DNA of 64,000 bases from Pseudorasbora parva (lineage: Eukaryota > Chordata > Actinopteri > Cypriniformes > Gobionidae): NCBI RefSeq assembly GCF_024679245.1, contig NC_090177.1:48457353-48521352 (forward strand). Direction: 5' to 3'. Under the pieces are notes generated by a model, which was not told the origin of the DNA, did not search any database, and worked only from the letters and a program-made list of their open reading frames with translations. Position 1 is the first letter of the stretch; every line of letters begins with the position of its first letter. This document shows positions 40,161-52,344 of this stretch, one piece after another. The translations under genes and the position numbers were made by a program.

Positions 40161-41168
40161 TACACACTGGTTAAAAGCAGATAGCGTGGAGGGAAAAAGC
40201 GTGCGGTTCTTGACGCTTGTGGCGCCGCCCACTGCCCCAAAGGGTGAAGTTGCACCAGTTTTGTTATGTTTCTGTCTCTTTCTGCTGTGTCAGCCAGTGA
40301 CCCGGAGAGTTCAGAGAACTGAACTGCGTTTGTTTTCATCGAGGTTGTCGAAACCTGCGACCGGTTTGCCGAATGTGGTTTTTCCCACAAACTTTGATAT
40401 TCAACGGACGAGTTGATTGACAGCAGTGGTCCCAAAGGCAAAGTTGTTCGGATGGAGGTTTTCTGTCGTATGGTACGACTGTCTCGTGCGCGTGCTGTGA
40501 AAAAGCACGCGACATACGTTCGCCTATAGCCGCTCTCATGTTGTTGCTTTTTCATTTTAAAGCGCCACTAGGTGGCCATTCACCGCGTCCTTTCTCGCCT
40601 GACCCCAGACTGAGCCCGTGCACGGGTGTACCGGCTTGGGTGAAATTGTCTCGTTCCGTCCAAGAGCTATAGCCGTTCTAGCAGACCCCGCCTCGCCCAG
40701 CCCGTAGGTTTCGGCCTGCCGCCGCCAAGCTGAATCGAAATTCCCACTTTTTTTCCGATCTGGACGGACAGTCAGACTCCGGAGAATCTTTCTGCACTGG
40801 TTTGGGCCAGATCGGGCAAAAGACCTAGGACTAGTGTGCAAAAGTAGGTTTTTCACAAAATCCCAAATACCCGAAAATTTCGCCCGCGCAACCTTCGAAT
40901 CCGAGGCATGCGTCTCGCTCGGCTCGAGCCAAGGATTCCGATGATATAAGACACTTGGTTCTGCGGCGTGCGGTTTGGGAGCTACGAGCCATTTCGTGCC
41001 GGGCCCATCGGGGGGCCAGCCTTGGTGATGTTGTAGAGCGAGTGGCTAGTACCATCCCTCAAAGTTTCAGGTCTCTACGACGTAAGGCCTTTGCCAACCC
41101 TCCCCCCCTCACCGCTTCCCAGATGGGCGTCGCCTTTGCCGGCTCCCCTGCCGCTGCGTCATTGTGTC

Positions 41169-41359
41169 ATCGCTTCTCGGCCTTTTGGCTAAGATCAAGT
41201 GTAGTATCTGTTCTTATCAGTTTAATATCTGATACGTCCCCTATCCGGGGACTGCATATTAAATTGATTTTTGGCACATGGAGCCGGAACCGGGGCTTGC
41301 TCCGTCCACTCCACGCATCGACCTGGTATTGCAGTGCCTCCAGGAACGGTGTGCTTCCC
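41169..41359 (+). ncRNA. U2: U2 snRNA, intact copy G
   Basis: Consensus. Confidence 0.96.
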
Positions 41360-41829
41360 CTTTTTGGGGACTGCGAATTGTTGTGACTAATAGAAGAACC
41401 AACAACACCACTGGAATTTTTTTTGTCAGAGAATACAGAAATACGCAGGAAGCGCATACAGAATGACGATGAGGTGACGCAACGATGACCGTGCCACAGA
41501 GAAAGCAGCAAGCTGCGGTCATATGAGCATAGGGAAAAAAGAAGAACAAAAGCGTCGGTTGCCGGCCGGCTGACTCATCACCGTCACAGCACGTTTTTTG
41601 ATGTCCCTCTTATTTGAGAGTCTTTACCAACGAGCTGATGAGTCGAATCAGGGGTTTGTGTTGGATGGATTAGGGACACCTGATTCAAATCAAGGTCACG
41701 CACGCACGCACGCAGCAGTCAAGCAATGGAAGGTGCCCCGTCCTTCCTTTTCTTGGGGGAGGGGAAGGTCACCGTGTTTGAGGATGGCGAAGGGGGATAG
41801 GGCGCCTCTGCCTGGAGGCCAGGCAACTC

Positions 41830-41993
41830 ATACTTACCTGGCAGGGGAGACACCATGATCAGGAAGGTGGTTCACCCAGGGCGAGGCTCGGCCATTGCAC
41901 TCCGGTTGTGCTGACCCCTGCGAATTCCCCAAATGTGGGAATCTCGACTGCATAATTTATGGTAGTGGGGGACTGCGTTCGCGCTCTCCCCTG
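41830..41993 (+). ncRNA. U1: U1 snRNA, copy 12
   Basis: Complete, consensus. Last of the four units with CCGGAG downstream; here combined with CGCCAGCGC instead of CGCCCGCGC, a mosaic of neighbouring types. Confidence 0.96.
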
Positions 41994-43001
41994 TACACAC
42001 TGGTTAAAAGCAGATAGCGTGGAGGGAAAAAGCGTGCGGTTCTTGACGCTTGTGGCGCCGCCCACTGCCCCAAAGGGTGAAGTTGCACCAGTTTTGTTAT
42101 GTTTCTGTCTCTTTCTGCTGTGTCAGCCAGTGACCCGGAGAGTTCAGAGAACTGAACTGCGTTTGTTTTCATCGAGGTTGTCGAAACCTGCGACCGGTTT
42201 GCCGAATGTGGTTTTTCCCACAAACTTTGATATTCAACGGACGAGTTGATTGACAGCAGTGGTCCCAAAGGCAAAGTTGTTCGGATGGAGGTTTTCTGTC
42301 GTATGGTACGACTGTCTCGTGCGCGTGCTGTGAAAAAGCACGCGACATACGTTCGCCTATAGCCGCTCTCATGTTGTTGCTTTTTCATTTTAAAGCGCCA
42401 CTAGGTGGCCATTCACCGCGTCCTTTCTCGCCTGACCCCAGACTGAGCCCGTGCACGGGTGTACCGGCTTGGGTGAAATTGTCTCGTTCCGTCCAAGAGC
42501 TATAGCCGTTCTAGCAGACCCCGCCTCGCCCAGCCCGTAGGTTTCGGCCTGCCGCCGCCAAGCTGAATCGAAATTCCCACTTTTTTTCCGATCTGGACGG
42601 ACAGTCAGACTCCGGAGAATCTTTCTGCACTGGTTTGGGCCAGATCGGGCAAAAGACCTAGGACTAGTGTGCAAAAGTAGGTTTTTCACAAAATCCCAAA
42701 TACCCGAAAATTTCGCCAGCGCAACCTTCGAATCCGAGGCATGCGTCTCGCTCGGCTCGAGCCAAGGATTCCGATGATATAAGACACTTGGTTCTGCGGC
42801 GTGCGGTTTGGGAGCTACGAGCCATTTCGTGCCGGGCCCATCGGGGGGCCAGCCTTGGTGATGTTGTAGAGCGAGTGGCTAGTACCATCCCTCAAAGTTT
42901 CAGGTCTCTACGACGTAAGGCCTTTGCCAACCCTCCCCCCCTCACCGCTTCCCAGATGGGCGTCGCCTTTGCCGGCTCCCCTGCCGCTGCGTCATTGTGT
43001 C

Positions 43002-43192
43002 ATCGCTTCTCGGCCTTTTGGCTAAGATCAAGTGTAGTATCTGTTCTTATCAGTTTAATATCTGATACGTCCCCTATCCGGGGACTGCATATTAAATTGA
43101 TTTTTGGCACATGGAGCCGGAACCGGGGCTTGCTCCGTCCACTCCACGCATCGACCTGGTATTGCAGTGCCTCCAGGAACGGTGTGCTTCCC
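43002..43192 (+). ncRNA. U2: U2 snRNA, intact copy H
   Basis: Consensus. Last intact U2 before K5. Confidence 0.96.
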
Positions 43193-43662
43193 CTTTTTGG
43201 GGACTGCGAATTGTTGTGACTAATAGAAGAACCAACAACACCACTGGAATTTTTTTTGTCAGAGAATACAGAAATACGCAGGAAGCGCATACAGAATGAC
43301 GATGAGGTGACGCAACGATGACCGTGCCACAGAGAAAGCAGCAAGCTGCGGTCATATGAGCATAGGGAAAAAAGAAGAACAAAAGCGTCGGTTGCCGGCC
43401 GGCTGACTCATCACCGTCACAGCACGTTTTTTGATGTCCCTCTTATTTGAGAGTCTTTACCAACGAGCTGATGAGTCGAATCAGGGGTTTGTGTTGGATG
43501 GATTAGGGACACCTGATTCAAATCAAGGTCACGCACGCACGCACGCAGCAGTCAAGCAATGGAAGGTGCCCCGTCCTTCCTTTTCTTGGGGGAGGGGAAG
43601 GTCACCGTGTTTGAGGATGGCGAAGGGGGATAGGGCGCCTCTGCCTGGAGGCCAGGCAACTC

Positions 43663-43826
43663 ATACTTACCTGGCAGGGGAGACACCATGATCAGGAAGG
43701 TGGTTCACCCAGGGCGAGGCTCGGCCATTGCACTCCGGTTGTGCTGACCCCTGCGAATTCCCCAAATGTGGGAATCTCGACTGCATAATTTATGGTAGTG
43801 GGGGACTGCGTTCGCGCTCTCCCCTG
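43663..43826 (+). ncRNA. U1: U1 snRNA, copy 13
   Basis: Complete, consensus. Confidence 0.96.
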
Positions 43827-44834
43827 TACACACTGGTTAAAAGCAGATAGCGTGGAGGGAAAAAGCGTGCGGTTCTTGACGCTTGTGGCGCCGCCCACTG
43901 CCCCAAAGGGTGAAGTTGCACCAGTTTTGTTATGTTTCTGTCTCTTTCTGCTGTGTCAGCCAGTGACCCGGAGAGTTCAGAGAACTGAACTGCGTTTGTT
44001 TTCATCGAGGTTGTCGAAACCTGCGACCGGTTTGCCGAATGTGGTTTTTCCCACAAACTTTGATATTCAACGGACGAGTTGATTGACAGCAGTGGTCCCA
44101 AAGGCAAAGTTGTTCGGATGGAGGTTTTCTGTCGTATGGTACGACTGTCTCGTGCGCGTGCTGTGAAAAAGCACGCGACATACGTTCGCCTATAGCCGCT
44201 CTCATGTTGTTGCTTTTTCATTTTAAAGCGCCACTAGGTGGCCATTCACCGCGTCCTTTCTCGCCTGACCCCAGACTGAGCCCGTGCACGGGTGTACCGG
44301 CTTGGGTGAAATTGTCTCGTTCCGTCCAAGAGCTATAGCCGTTCTAGCAGACCCCGCCTCGCCCAGCCCGTAGGTTTCGGCCTGCCGCCGCCAAGCTGAA
44401 TCGAAATTCCCACTTTTTTTCCGATCTGGACGGACAGTCAGACTCCAGAGAATCTTTCTGCACTGGTTTGGGCCAGATCGGGCAAAAGACCTAGGACTAG
44501 TGTGCAAAAGTAGGTTTTTCACAAAATCCCAAATACCCGAAAATTTCGCCCGCGCAACCTTCGAATCCGAGGCATGCGTCTCGCTCGGCTCGAGCCAAGG
44601 ATTCCGATGATATAAGACACTTGGTTCTGCGGCGTGCGGTTTGGGAGCTACGAGCCATTTCGTGCCGGGCCCATCGGGGGGCCAGCCTTGGTGATGTTGT
44701 AGAGCGAGTGGCTAGTACCATCCCTCAAAGTTTCAGGTCTCTACGACGTAAGGCCTTTGCCAACCCTCCCCCCCTCACCGCTTCCCAGATGGGCGTCGCC
44801 TTTGCCGGCTCCCCTGCCGCTGCGTCATTGTGTC

Positions 44835-44867
44835 ATCGCTTCTCGGCCTTTTGGCTAAGATCAAGTG
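44835..44867 (+). pseudogene. U2: U2 snRNA 5' fragment (nt 1-33), split by K5
   Basis: Same seam as at K1. Confidence 0.95.
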
Positions 44868-45020
44868 GTCTGGTCTGACGGTAGAGACAGCGATCGCCTC
44901 TTGTTTGACCTTTGTCTCGTGTGTTGCTTGTCACACGGGACATACAGCCTTCAGGAGGTACATTGACAAGCGGCTTTTAGGGGACGACTCGTTCTTCGAG
45001 GAATCTACTTGGTTTTAAAG

Positions 45021-45091
45021 GTAAGCAGGTTTTTATATTATTTATTTATTTATTTATTTAAATTATTGCTTATTTTATTGCTTGATTTTAG
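45021..45091 (+). other. Putative 71-nt 5' UTR intron of K5
   Basis: AAAG|GTAAGC donor and TTGATTTTAG acceptor as in K1; two fewer TTTA-type repeats inside. Confidence 0.45.
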
Positions 45092-45118
45092 CCGCAGCGT
45101 GCTGTTGGTGCCTCCATC

Positions 45119-46432
45119 ATGTCGGCTGCTCGTGCCGGCGTGAGGAGGCACCACAGTGTGCGTTTTAAATTTAAAAGAAAAGAGGATGGTACTCTCCAGG
45201 GCATGTCCAGACTGGACTTTTCCAGGAAGTACATCCAACAGACTCTGGGTTTTAAAGCTACAGACATAAACTGTTTATTGACTCTACCCCTGAACCATGG
45301 TTTTGATGTGAGTTTTACATCTGCTTCTCTGTTGAGTACTTTCTGGTCTCGGTTTGAAACATGTAAAGCCAATTTCTCCATGTTCACAGTGGAAAAGCTA
45401 ACTGATAATTCACTGAAAGTGGTGATTGTCAGGATGTTTAATGAAACTGTGAGTGGAGAGGATATTGTTGTATGGTTGGCAAGATACTGCTCTATTCGTG
45501 GACCACCAGTCAAGGTTTTAGATGAGGACGGCATCTGGAGCTGTGCGTGGAGAGTGCCCATCAAACAATGGGCAGATCCCAACAGCTACCATGGTCTGAG
45601 TCAAATACCATCAATGATTGTGTTGGGCGAGAATAGAGGCTACATCCACTACCAAGGGATGCCCAAGCTTTGCCGCAAATGTGGCAAACTTGGACATCTC
45701 GCCGAGGCATGTCAGGAAGTAATATGCAGAAAGTGTAGAGAAATTGGACACACCTTTGAAGAGTGCCAAAATGGCAGAAAGTGTAACCTCTGTGGAGAAT
45801 CAACCCATCTCTACAGAGATTGCCCTAAAAGTTTTGCCAACAAGTTGAAAAACAACAAAATGGCCGCCCCACCCAATGTACAAACAAGTGAGGAGGCGGG
45901 CCCTGAGGTTTTGGCGGGAAATTTAATATCCCAGCCAGCCTCAGGGATTGGACAGGAAGGAGGAAGTGGGGTGGCCACAGGGGCGGAGTCAATTTTAGCA
46001 GTTGAACGAGGGGAGGAAGCCAATCCTCAAGAAGAAAGTAAAGAGAAAATGGAGGAGGAAGAGGAAGAAACGGCTTCCTCCCTAGAAACAGTCCCGGAGC
46101 TGAGTGTTGTGGACAGTGGGAGTGGAACTGATTGTTCTCTCCCCAATGCTCAAGTGCAGAAAAGGTCTGCGAGATCTCCTCTGGTTCAAACAGAGGAGAA
46201 AAGGCTGAGGGCATCGCATCGGCTAGATAGTTCCTCTTCGGAAGATCTAGACCGTATGTGGCCCCCAGAATCTCCAAATGAAGTCTCTTTTCTGCACATA
46301 AAGCTAAGAACATCGTCGCCAAAGGAGTGGCAAGAGTTCCCCTCTGTGGCTCCTGAGGCGCCAAGCACTTGCCTTCCTGATTCCAGTATTTCTGGGGAAA
46401 AGGAAAGAGAAGTGCAACAAGATGTAACATGA
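45119..46432 (+). CDS. Keno ORF1 protein, subfamily A, K5
   Basis: 437 aa. One amino-acid change from K1 noticed (Leu for Ser in the stretch after VLAGN). Knuckles identical. Confidence 0.9.
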   Translation: MSAARAGVRRHHSVRFKFKRKEDGTLQGMSRLDFSRKYIQQTLGFKATDINCLLTLPLNHGFDVSFTSASLLSTFWSRFETCKANFSMFTVEKLTDNSLKVVIVRMFNETVSGEDIVVWLARYCSIRGPPVKVLDEDGIWSCAWRVPIKQWADPNSYHGLSQIPSMIVLGENRGYIHYQGMPKLCRKCGKLGHLAEACQEVICRKCREIGHTFEECQNGRKCNLCGESTHLYRDCPKSFANKLKNNKMAAPPNVQTSEEAGPEVLAGNLISQPASGIGQEGGSGVATGAESILAVERGEEANPQEESKEKMEEEEEETASSLETVPELSVVDSGSGTDCSLPNAQVQKRSARSPLVQTEEKRLRASHRLDSSSSEDLDRMWPPESPNEVSFLHIKLRTSSPKEWQEFPSVAPEAPSTCLPDSSISGEKEREVQQDVT

Positions 46433-46475
46433 TTTTAATTCTGTCTTTGTAGTCCACTCTTGTTTTATCTTTTAA

Positions 46476-49400
46476 ATGACTTGTACCTTTTTAGCCATAC
46501 TGCTCATGGTTCTCACTATCTCTACAATTAATGTGAGAAGTGTGAAGAGCAATATGCGAGCACAGAGCGTCTTATCCTTTTTAAAATATTTTAAGTCAGA
46601 TGTGTTTTTATTGCAAGAATGTGGTTTGCCGTTTTTACCAAATTACAGGAAATGGGAGGAGCTCTGGACCCCAGGACCTTCCATTTGGAGCGGGTCCAAT
46701 TTTAACAAAAATGATGGTGTTGCTATTTTAATTAACAATAAGAATATCTTGGTGAAGGGCAGCACTGTGGTGAAGGACGGGCGGGCAATTTTAGCAAATC
46801 TGACTTTTTCAGGTAAGGATTTTAACGTTTTAAATGTATATGGTTTTACGGATAAAAATGAAAGGTATGAGTTTTTAGAAGACCTGCAGCCCCACATGCT
46901 AGGTAGGGCTCCTTTAGTGGTAGCAGGGGATTTTAACTGTGTTTTATCAAAGAAGGACAGAAAGAGGGTGGGAGATGATTTTAAGATTGATAAGACATCG
47001 GTTTTATTACAAAGCTTAGTTAGAGATTTTAGGTTAGTTGACTGTTTTAAAATAATGCATCAAAGAGAGGAGGGCTTCACCTGGTTCAGTGGTGACGGCA
47101 CCAAAGCCTCTCGAATCGACTACCTATTTACAAGAGATTTCCCGCCAACCGATGCTACATTGACCCCACTCTTCTTCTCAGACCACTTAATGCTATCTTG
47201 CACTCTTTCACTGCCCACTGGTGTGACAGTAGGGGGAGGTCTGTGGAAGCTGAACTGCTCCCTCTTAGAAGATGAGGAGGTAGTCAGAGAATATAGGGAG
47301 CAGTTCAGCCAATGGCAGACCCTCCAAGACTTTTATGACTCACGTGCACAGTGGTGGGAGATGGTGAAGGAACGGACAAGACTTTTTTTTAGAAAGACAG
47401 GCAGAGACAAAAAGAATAGATTTAAACGACGCATGATGGGGCTGCAAAAACGACTACAAAGGTATTTTAATCTTTTAAATGACGGGTTTGATTTTAATGA
47501 AGATATTAAAATGGTAAAAGATGAGATGTCAGTTTTATCCAAAATACAAAGCAAAGGTGTCATTTTAAGGAGCAGGGAGAGGGAAACAGAGGAAGGAGAA
47601 AAGTGTACTAGGTATTTTTTTAAAAAGATAATTTTACAGGGTGGGACAATTACTGTTTTAAAAAGTGGAGGGAGGGAAGCCCACAGCACAAAAGAGATTT
47701 TAAAAGAAACTGAAGAATTTTATGAACAATTATACTATACCAAAGAAGTACACAATGACACGATAAAGGAAGTTTTAGAGTTTTTAGAAAAGAAATTAGA
47801 CAAATGTGCTATTTTATCTCAAGATTTTAACATTTTAGAGATGGACAAAGCTCTTAAAAGTTTTAAACGAGGAAAGTCCCCAGGAATAGATGGACTTCCT
47901 CTAGAGTTTTACTCCACTTTTTGGGATATTTTAGCACACGACTTACTGACTGTTTTTAAGGAATTTGAGACTCTGGACAGACTTCCTGACAGTTTTAGAA
48001 TAGGGATAGTTTCACTCTTGCTAAAAAAAGGTGACAAGACTGACTTAAAAAACTGGCGACCCATTACTCTTTTAAACTTTGATTGTAAGATTTTTAGCAA
48101 AATTTTATCCATGCGCATGTCGACTGTTTTAGAGGACGTAATTCACCTGGATCAAGCATGTGCTGTGCCCGGAAGGAAGATCACGGACAGCCTGGTACTG
48201 ATCAGAGATGCTATCTGTTATGCGAGAGACAGAAATATTCGGCTAGTAGTCCTAAATTTAGATTTTGAAAAAGCATTTGACCGCATCTCGCACCAGTTCC
48301 TCTTTAAGGTACTGGAGAAAATGGGGTTTCCAGGGAGGTTTATAGCCTGGGTGGGACTGCTTTACAATGGTCTGGTTAGCAGGATTTTGGTTAACGGGCA
48401 TTTGTCCAAAGCTGTAAATATTCACAGCGGTGTCCGTCAGGGGTGTCCTTTATCTCCCCTTCTGTATGTGGCCTGTATTGAGCCACTGGCACAAATCTTG
48501 AGAAGGGATAAATGGATTAAAGGACTGGACGTCCCAGGGACTGGTGGACTGACAGCAACCTGCGTTTTATATATGGACGACATAACCCTTTTAGCGACTG
48601 ACCTTTTATCGGTACGAAGAGCATTGGACTTGACTGACTGGTACGGTCGGGCCTCGGGCGCCAAGCTCAATAGGAACAAGTCCGAGGCCCAGCTCTTCGG
48701 GCCGTGGGGGGACGTCGACACAGGTGGACTGGATCTGGTTTTTAAAGACAACGATTTGAAAGTTTTAGGTGTAAAATTTGACAGAGAGGGTGGAGGACGG
48801 GGAAACTGGACTGACATCTTAGGGAAAGTTAGGCAAAGACTGGGTTTTTGGGGACTAAGACAGATGACAATGGAAGGGAAGGTTTTAATTTTTAAAGCCA
48901 TAATTTTACCACTGATTTTACTTGTCTGTTCTGTTTTTAGTCCCCCAAGAAGATTCCTGGCCAACCTGGAGAGGGCGGTATTTTATTTCCTGTGGGGGTC
49001 CAAGTGGGAACGACTGAAAAGGGAGGTCTTTAAAAAAAGAAAGGAAAATGGTGGGAAAGGCCTCCCTGACCCCCACTTGTTTTTAGGTAGCCGCTTTACC
49101 GCCCTCCACATCGGATACGCGCTGACCCCATCCAGAGAGAATAAGACAGCGGCCATGGCTCGTTTCTGGATGGGGTCCTACCTAAGAAGCCTAAAGATTT
49201 TACCTACTGATTTAAAAACCCCAGTGTCTTTTAACTTGCCAAAAGAGTATATTTTTATCAAGACATTTTTAAAGAAATACTTTTTAGAAACAGAAGATGT
49301 GACGATTTTAACTAACCATAAGTCTCTTATCTCTCTTGTGCAGGATCGAGAAAAGGTGAGCCCAGTTCCAGGCCTCACGCCAAGTGAGGCCAAAGAAGTT

Positions 49401-49928
49401 TGGAGGAACGTTGCCCACCCAGCTCTCCAGAACAGGCTTAAGGACTTGGCGTGGATGGTGGCTCATGAGATCCTCCCGGTCAGGGCGGTTATGCACTCCA
49501 GAGGCATGGCCAAAAATCCCACCTGCCCACGGTCCGGGTGTAAATCCCCGGAGACCGTCTACCATCTGCTCTGGGAGTGCGGTGCTGCGCGGGACCTGTG
49601 GGCCAGGGCCGGCCCCCTGTTTTTCCCGTGCCTGCCAGCGGGTGGGGCCCAGGTGGATTACAAGCTCGCCATCCTAGGGGTGGGTCAGGGCCTAAAAGCC
49701 CTAACAACACAAGAATTTGCATCGCTCTGGCTCACCCTTAACCTGATAAAGGATGCCATCTGGGTCACCAGAAACCTGCTGGTGGGGAAACGCGTGACGG
49801 TCCCCCTCCACGCGAGCGAGCAGAGAATAAGATCAGCGCTGCAGGGTGGGCCGCACGTCGTTATTCGGATGGGGGGGCCGAGGCCACACGAGAAGGTCCC
49901 GGCCACCACCGACCTTGGCCGCCCGTAG
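46476..49928 (+). CDS. Keno ORF2 protein, subfamily A, K5
   Basis: 1150 aa, all motifs present. Five changes from K1 noticed: Val for Ala12, Ser for Leu in TFLGKD, Leu for Ser in IISQGG, Tyr for Asn in LYNTK and Thr for Ala in HNDAI. None falls on a catalytic residue. Confidence 0.93.
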   Translation: MTCTFLAILLMVLTISTINVRSVKSNMRAQSVLSFLKYFKSDVFLLQECGLPFLPNYRKWEELWTPGPSIWSGSNFNKNDGVAILINNKNILVKGSTVVKDGRAILANLTFSGKDFNVLNVYGFTDKNERYEFLEDLQPHMLGRAPLVVAGDFNCVLSKKDRKRVGDDFKIDKTSVLLQSLVRDFRLVDCFKIMHQREEGFTWFSGDGTKASRIDYLFTRDFPPTDATLTPLFFSDHLMLSCTLSLPTGVTVGGGLWKLNCSLLEDEEVVREYREQFSQWQTLQDFYDSRAQWWEMVKERTRLFFRKTGRDKKNRFKRRMMGLQKRLQRYFNLLNDGFDFNEDIKMVKDEMSVLSKIQSKGVILRSRERETEEGEKCTRYFFKKIILQGGTITVLKSGGREAHSTKEILKETEEFYEQLYYTKEVHNDTIKEVLEFLEKKLDKCAILSQDFNILEMDKALKSFKRGKSPGIDGLPLEFYSTFWDILAHDLLTVFKEFETLDRLPDSFRIGIVSLLLKKGDKTDLKNWRPITLLNFDCKIFSKILSMRMSTVLEDVIHLDQACAVPGRKITDSLVLIRDAICYARDRNIRLVVLNLDFEKAFDRISHQFLFKVLEKMGFPGRFIAWVGLLYNGLVSRILVNGHLSKAVNIHSGVRQGCPLSPLLYVACIEPLAQILRRDKWIKGLDVPGTGGLTATCVLYMDDITLLATDLLSVRRALDLTDWYGRASGAKLNRNKSEAQLFGPWGDVDTGGLDLVFKDNDLKVLGVKFDREGGGRGNWTDILGKVRQRLGFWGLRQMTMEGKVLIFKAIILPLILLVCSVFSPPRRFLANLERAVFYFLWGSKWERLKREVFKKRKENGGKGLPDPHLFLGSRFTALHIGYALTPSRENKTAAMARFWMGSYLRSLKILPTDLKTPVSFNLPKEYIFIKTFLKKYFLETEDVTILTNHKSLISLVQDREKVSPVPGLTPSEAKEVWRNVAHPALQNRLKDLAWMVAHEILPVRAVMHSRGMAKNPTCPRSGCKSPETVYHLLWECGAARDLWARAGPLFFPCLPAGGAQVDYKLAILGVGQGLKALTTQEFASLWLTLNLIKDAIWVTRNLLVGKRVTVPLHASEQRIRSALQGGPHVVIRMGGPRPHEKVPATTDLGRP

Positions 49929-50361
49929 ATGCACCCTCACCACTCTGGCTACGGGAACAGCGGGCCAGCGGGCCGGAGGAGAGGGGATCTCCGCTGGGCT
50001 CTGGAAGCGAGGAGCCTTGAGCCTGTTCTGGAGAACTGGAGTGAATGGACATGTTTTGTAGGGGCTCACCCTTGATCCTGTACAAGAGACGAAGTTTTAA
50101 TTGTCACGTTTTAGTCTGTTTTATCATGAATATATTTATTGTTTTCATTCATTTTATTCCTCTTTTAACACCACACTGACATACAAGGACTTTTACACAA
50201 CACATCAACTGATTTTAACAAAAAAGTGACTTGTGTTTTAATGGATGTAACCATGTATGTTTATTTTATTTTTTAAAGAAGAAAGAAATGTGTGGCATAA
50301 ACATGAAAATGAATTGAAATCAATATGAAAAAATGTAACAATAAAACTTTTCGAAAGAAAA

Positions 50362-50515
50362 ATCTGTTCTTATCAGTTTAATATCTGATACGTCCCCTAT
50401 CCGGGGACTGCATATTAAATTGATTTTTGGCACATGGAGCCGGAACCGGGGCTTGCTCCGTCCACTCCACGCATCGACCTGGTATTGCAGTGCCTCCAGG
50501 AACGGTGTGCTTCCC
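50362..50515 (+). pseudogene. U2: U2 snRNA 3' fragment (nt 38 to end), downstream of K5
   Basis: Consensus, without promoter. Confidence 0.93.
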
Positions 50516-50981
50516 CTTTTTGGGGACTGCGAATTGTTGTGACTAATAGAAGAACCAACAACACCACTGGAATTTTTTTTGTCAGAGAATACAGAAATAC
50601 GCAGGAAGCGCATACAGAATGACGATGAGGTGACGCAACGATGACCGTGCCACAGAGAAAGCAGCAAGCTGCGGTCATATGAGCATAGGGAAAAAAGAAG
50701 AACAAAAGCGTCGGTTGCCGGCCGGCTGACTCATCACCGTCACAGCACGTTTTTTGATGTCCCTCTTATTTGAGAGTCTTTACCAACGAGCTGATGAGTC
50801 GAATCAGGGGTTTGTGTTGGATGGATTAGGGACACCTGATTCAAATCAAGGTCACGCACGCACGCAGCAGTCAAGCAATGGAAGGTGCCCCGTCCTTCCT
50901 TTTCTTGGGGGAGGGGAAGGTCACCGTGTTTGAGGATGGCGAAGGGGGATAGGGCGCCTCTGCCTGGAGGCCAGGCAACTC

Positions 50982-51145
50982 ATACTTACCTGGCAGGGGA
51001 GACACCATGATCAGGAAGGTGGTTCACCCAGGGCGAGGCTCGGCCATTGCACTCCGGTTGTGCTGACCCCTGCGAATTCCCCAAATGTGGGAATCTCGAC
51101 TGCATAATTTATGGCAGTGGGGGACTGCGTTCGCGCTCTCCCCTG
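50982..51145 (+). ncRNA. U1: U1 snRNA, copy 14 (T134C)
   Basis: Complete. Reads ATGGCAG instead of ATGGTAG between the Sm site and stem-loop IV. Three CGCA repeats upstream. Confidence 0.95.
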
Positions 51146-52153
51146 TACACACTGGTTAAAAGCAGATAGCGTGGAGGGAAAAAGCGTGCGGTTCTTGACG
51201 CTTGTGGCGCCGCCCACTGCCCCAAAGGGTGAAGTTGCACCAGTTTTGTTATGTTTCTGTCTCTTTCTGCTGTGTCAGCCAGTGACCCGGAGAGTTCAGA
51301 GAACTGAACTGCGTTTGTTTTCATCGAGGTTGTCGAAACCTGCGACCGGTTTGCCGAATGTGGTTTTTCCCACAAACTTTGATATTCAACGGACGAGTTG
51401 ATTGACAGCAGTGGTCCCAAAGGCAAAGTTGTTCGGATGGAGGTTTTCTGTCGTATGGTACGACTGTCTCGTGCGCGTGCTGTGAAAAAGCACGCGACAT
51501 ACGTTCGCCTATAGCCGCTCTCATGTTGTTGCTTTTTCATTTTAAAGCGCCACTAGGTGGCCATTCACCGCGTCCTTTCTCGCCTGACCCCAGACTGAGC
51601 CCGTGCACGGGTGTACCGGCTTGGGTGAAATTGTCTCGTTCCGTCCAAGAGCTATAGCCGTTCTAGCAGACCCCGCCTCGCCCAGCCCGTAGGTTTCGGC
51701 CTGCCGCCGCCAAGCTGAATCGAAATTCCCACTTTTTTTCCGATCTGGACGGACAGTCAGACTCCAGAGAATCTTTCTGCACTGGTTTGGGCCAGATCGG
51801 GCAAAAGACCTAGGACTAGTGTGCAAAAGTAGGTTTTTCACAAAATCCCAAATACCCGAAAATTTCGCCCGCGCAACCTTCGAATCCGAGGCATGCGTCT
51901 CGCTCGGCTCGAGCCAAGGATTCCGATGATATAAGACACTTGGTTCTGCGGCGTGCGGTTTGGGAGCTACGAGCCATTTCGTGCCGGGCCCATCGGGGGG
52001 CCAGCCTTGGTGATGTTGTAGAGCGAGTGGCTAGTACCATCCCTCAAAGTTTCAGGTCTCTACGACGTAAGGCCTTTGCCAACCCTCCCCCCCTCACCGC
52101 TTCCCAGATGGGCGTCGCCTTTGCCGGCTCCCCTGCCGCTGCGTCATTGTGTC

Positions 52154-52344
52154 ATCGCTTCTCGGCCTTTTGGCTAAGATCAAGTGTAGTATCTGTTCTT
52201 ATCAGTTTAATATCTGATACGTCCCCTATCCGGGGACTGCATATTAAATTGATTTTTGGCACATGGAGCCGGAACCGGGGCTTGCTCCGTCCACTCCACG
52301 CATCGACCTGGTATTGCAGTGCCTCCAGGAACGGTGTGCTTCCC
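52154..52344 (+). ncRNA. U2: U2 snRNA, intact copy I
   Basis: Consensus. Confidence 0.96.

Larger units (their letters stand above)
30467..44834 (+). repeat. Clean U2-U1 tandem array, eight U1 and seven U2
   Basis: Starts at the K4 deletion junction and ends at the U2 split by K5. Unit period is 1833 bp, except 1837 bp at the first step because the second unit carries an extra CGCA repeat. Spacers have the long-T type (GAATTTTTTTTGTC). Private variants mark sub-blocks: CCGGAG instead of CCAGAG at 37115, 38948, 40781 and 42614 (four successive units), and GCCAAACCCG at about 33364. No other genes are seen in the spacers. Confidence 0.95.
44868..50361 (+). mobile_element. Keno K5, subfamily A, full length, inserted in U2
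   Basis: Nearly identical to K1. Differences include a shorter TTTA-repeat stretch in the putative intron, TTGTTTGACC for TTGTTGGACC in the 5' UTR, and a shorter A tail (about 4). The host unit upstream carries different spacer variants from the one upstream of K1, which argues against a simple copy of one locus by unequal exchange. Both ORFs are open. Confidence 0.93.
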
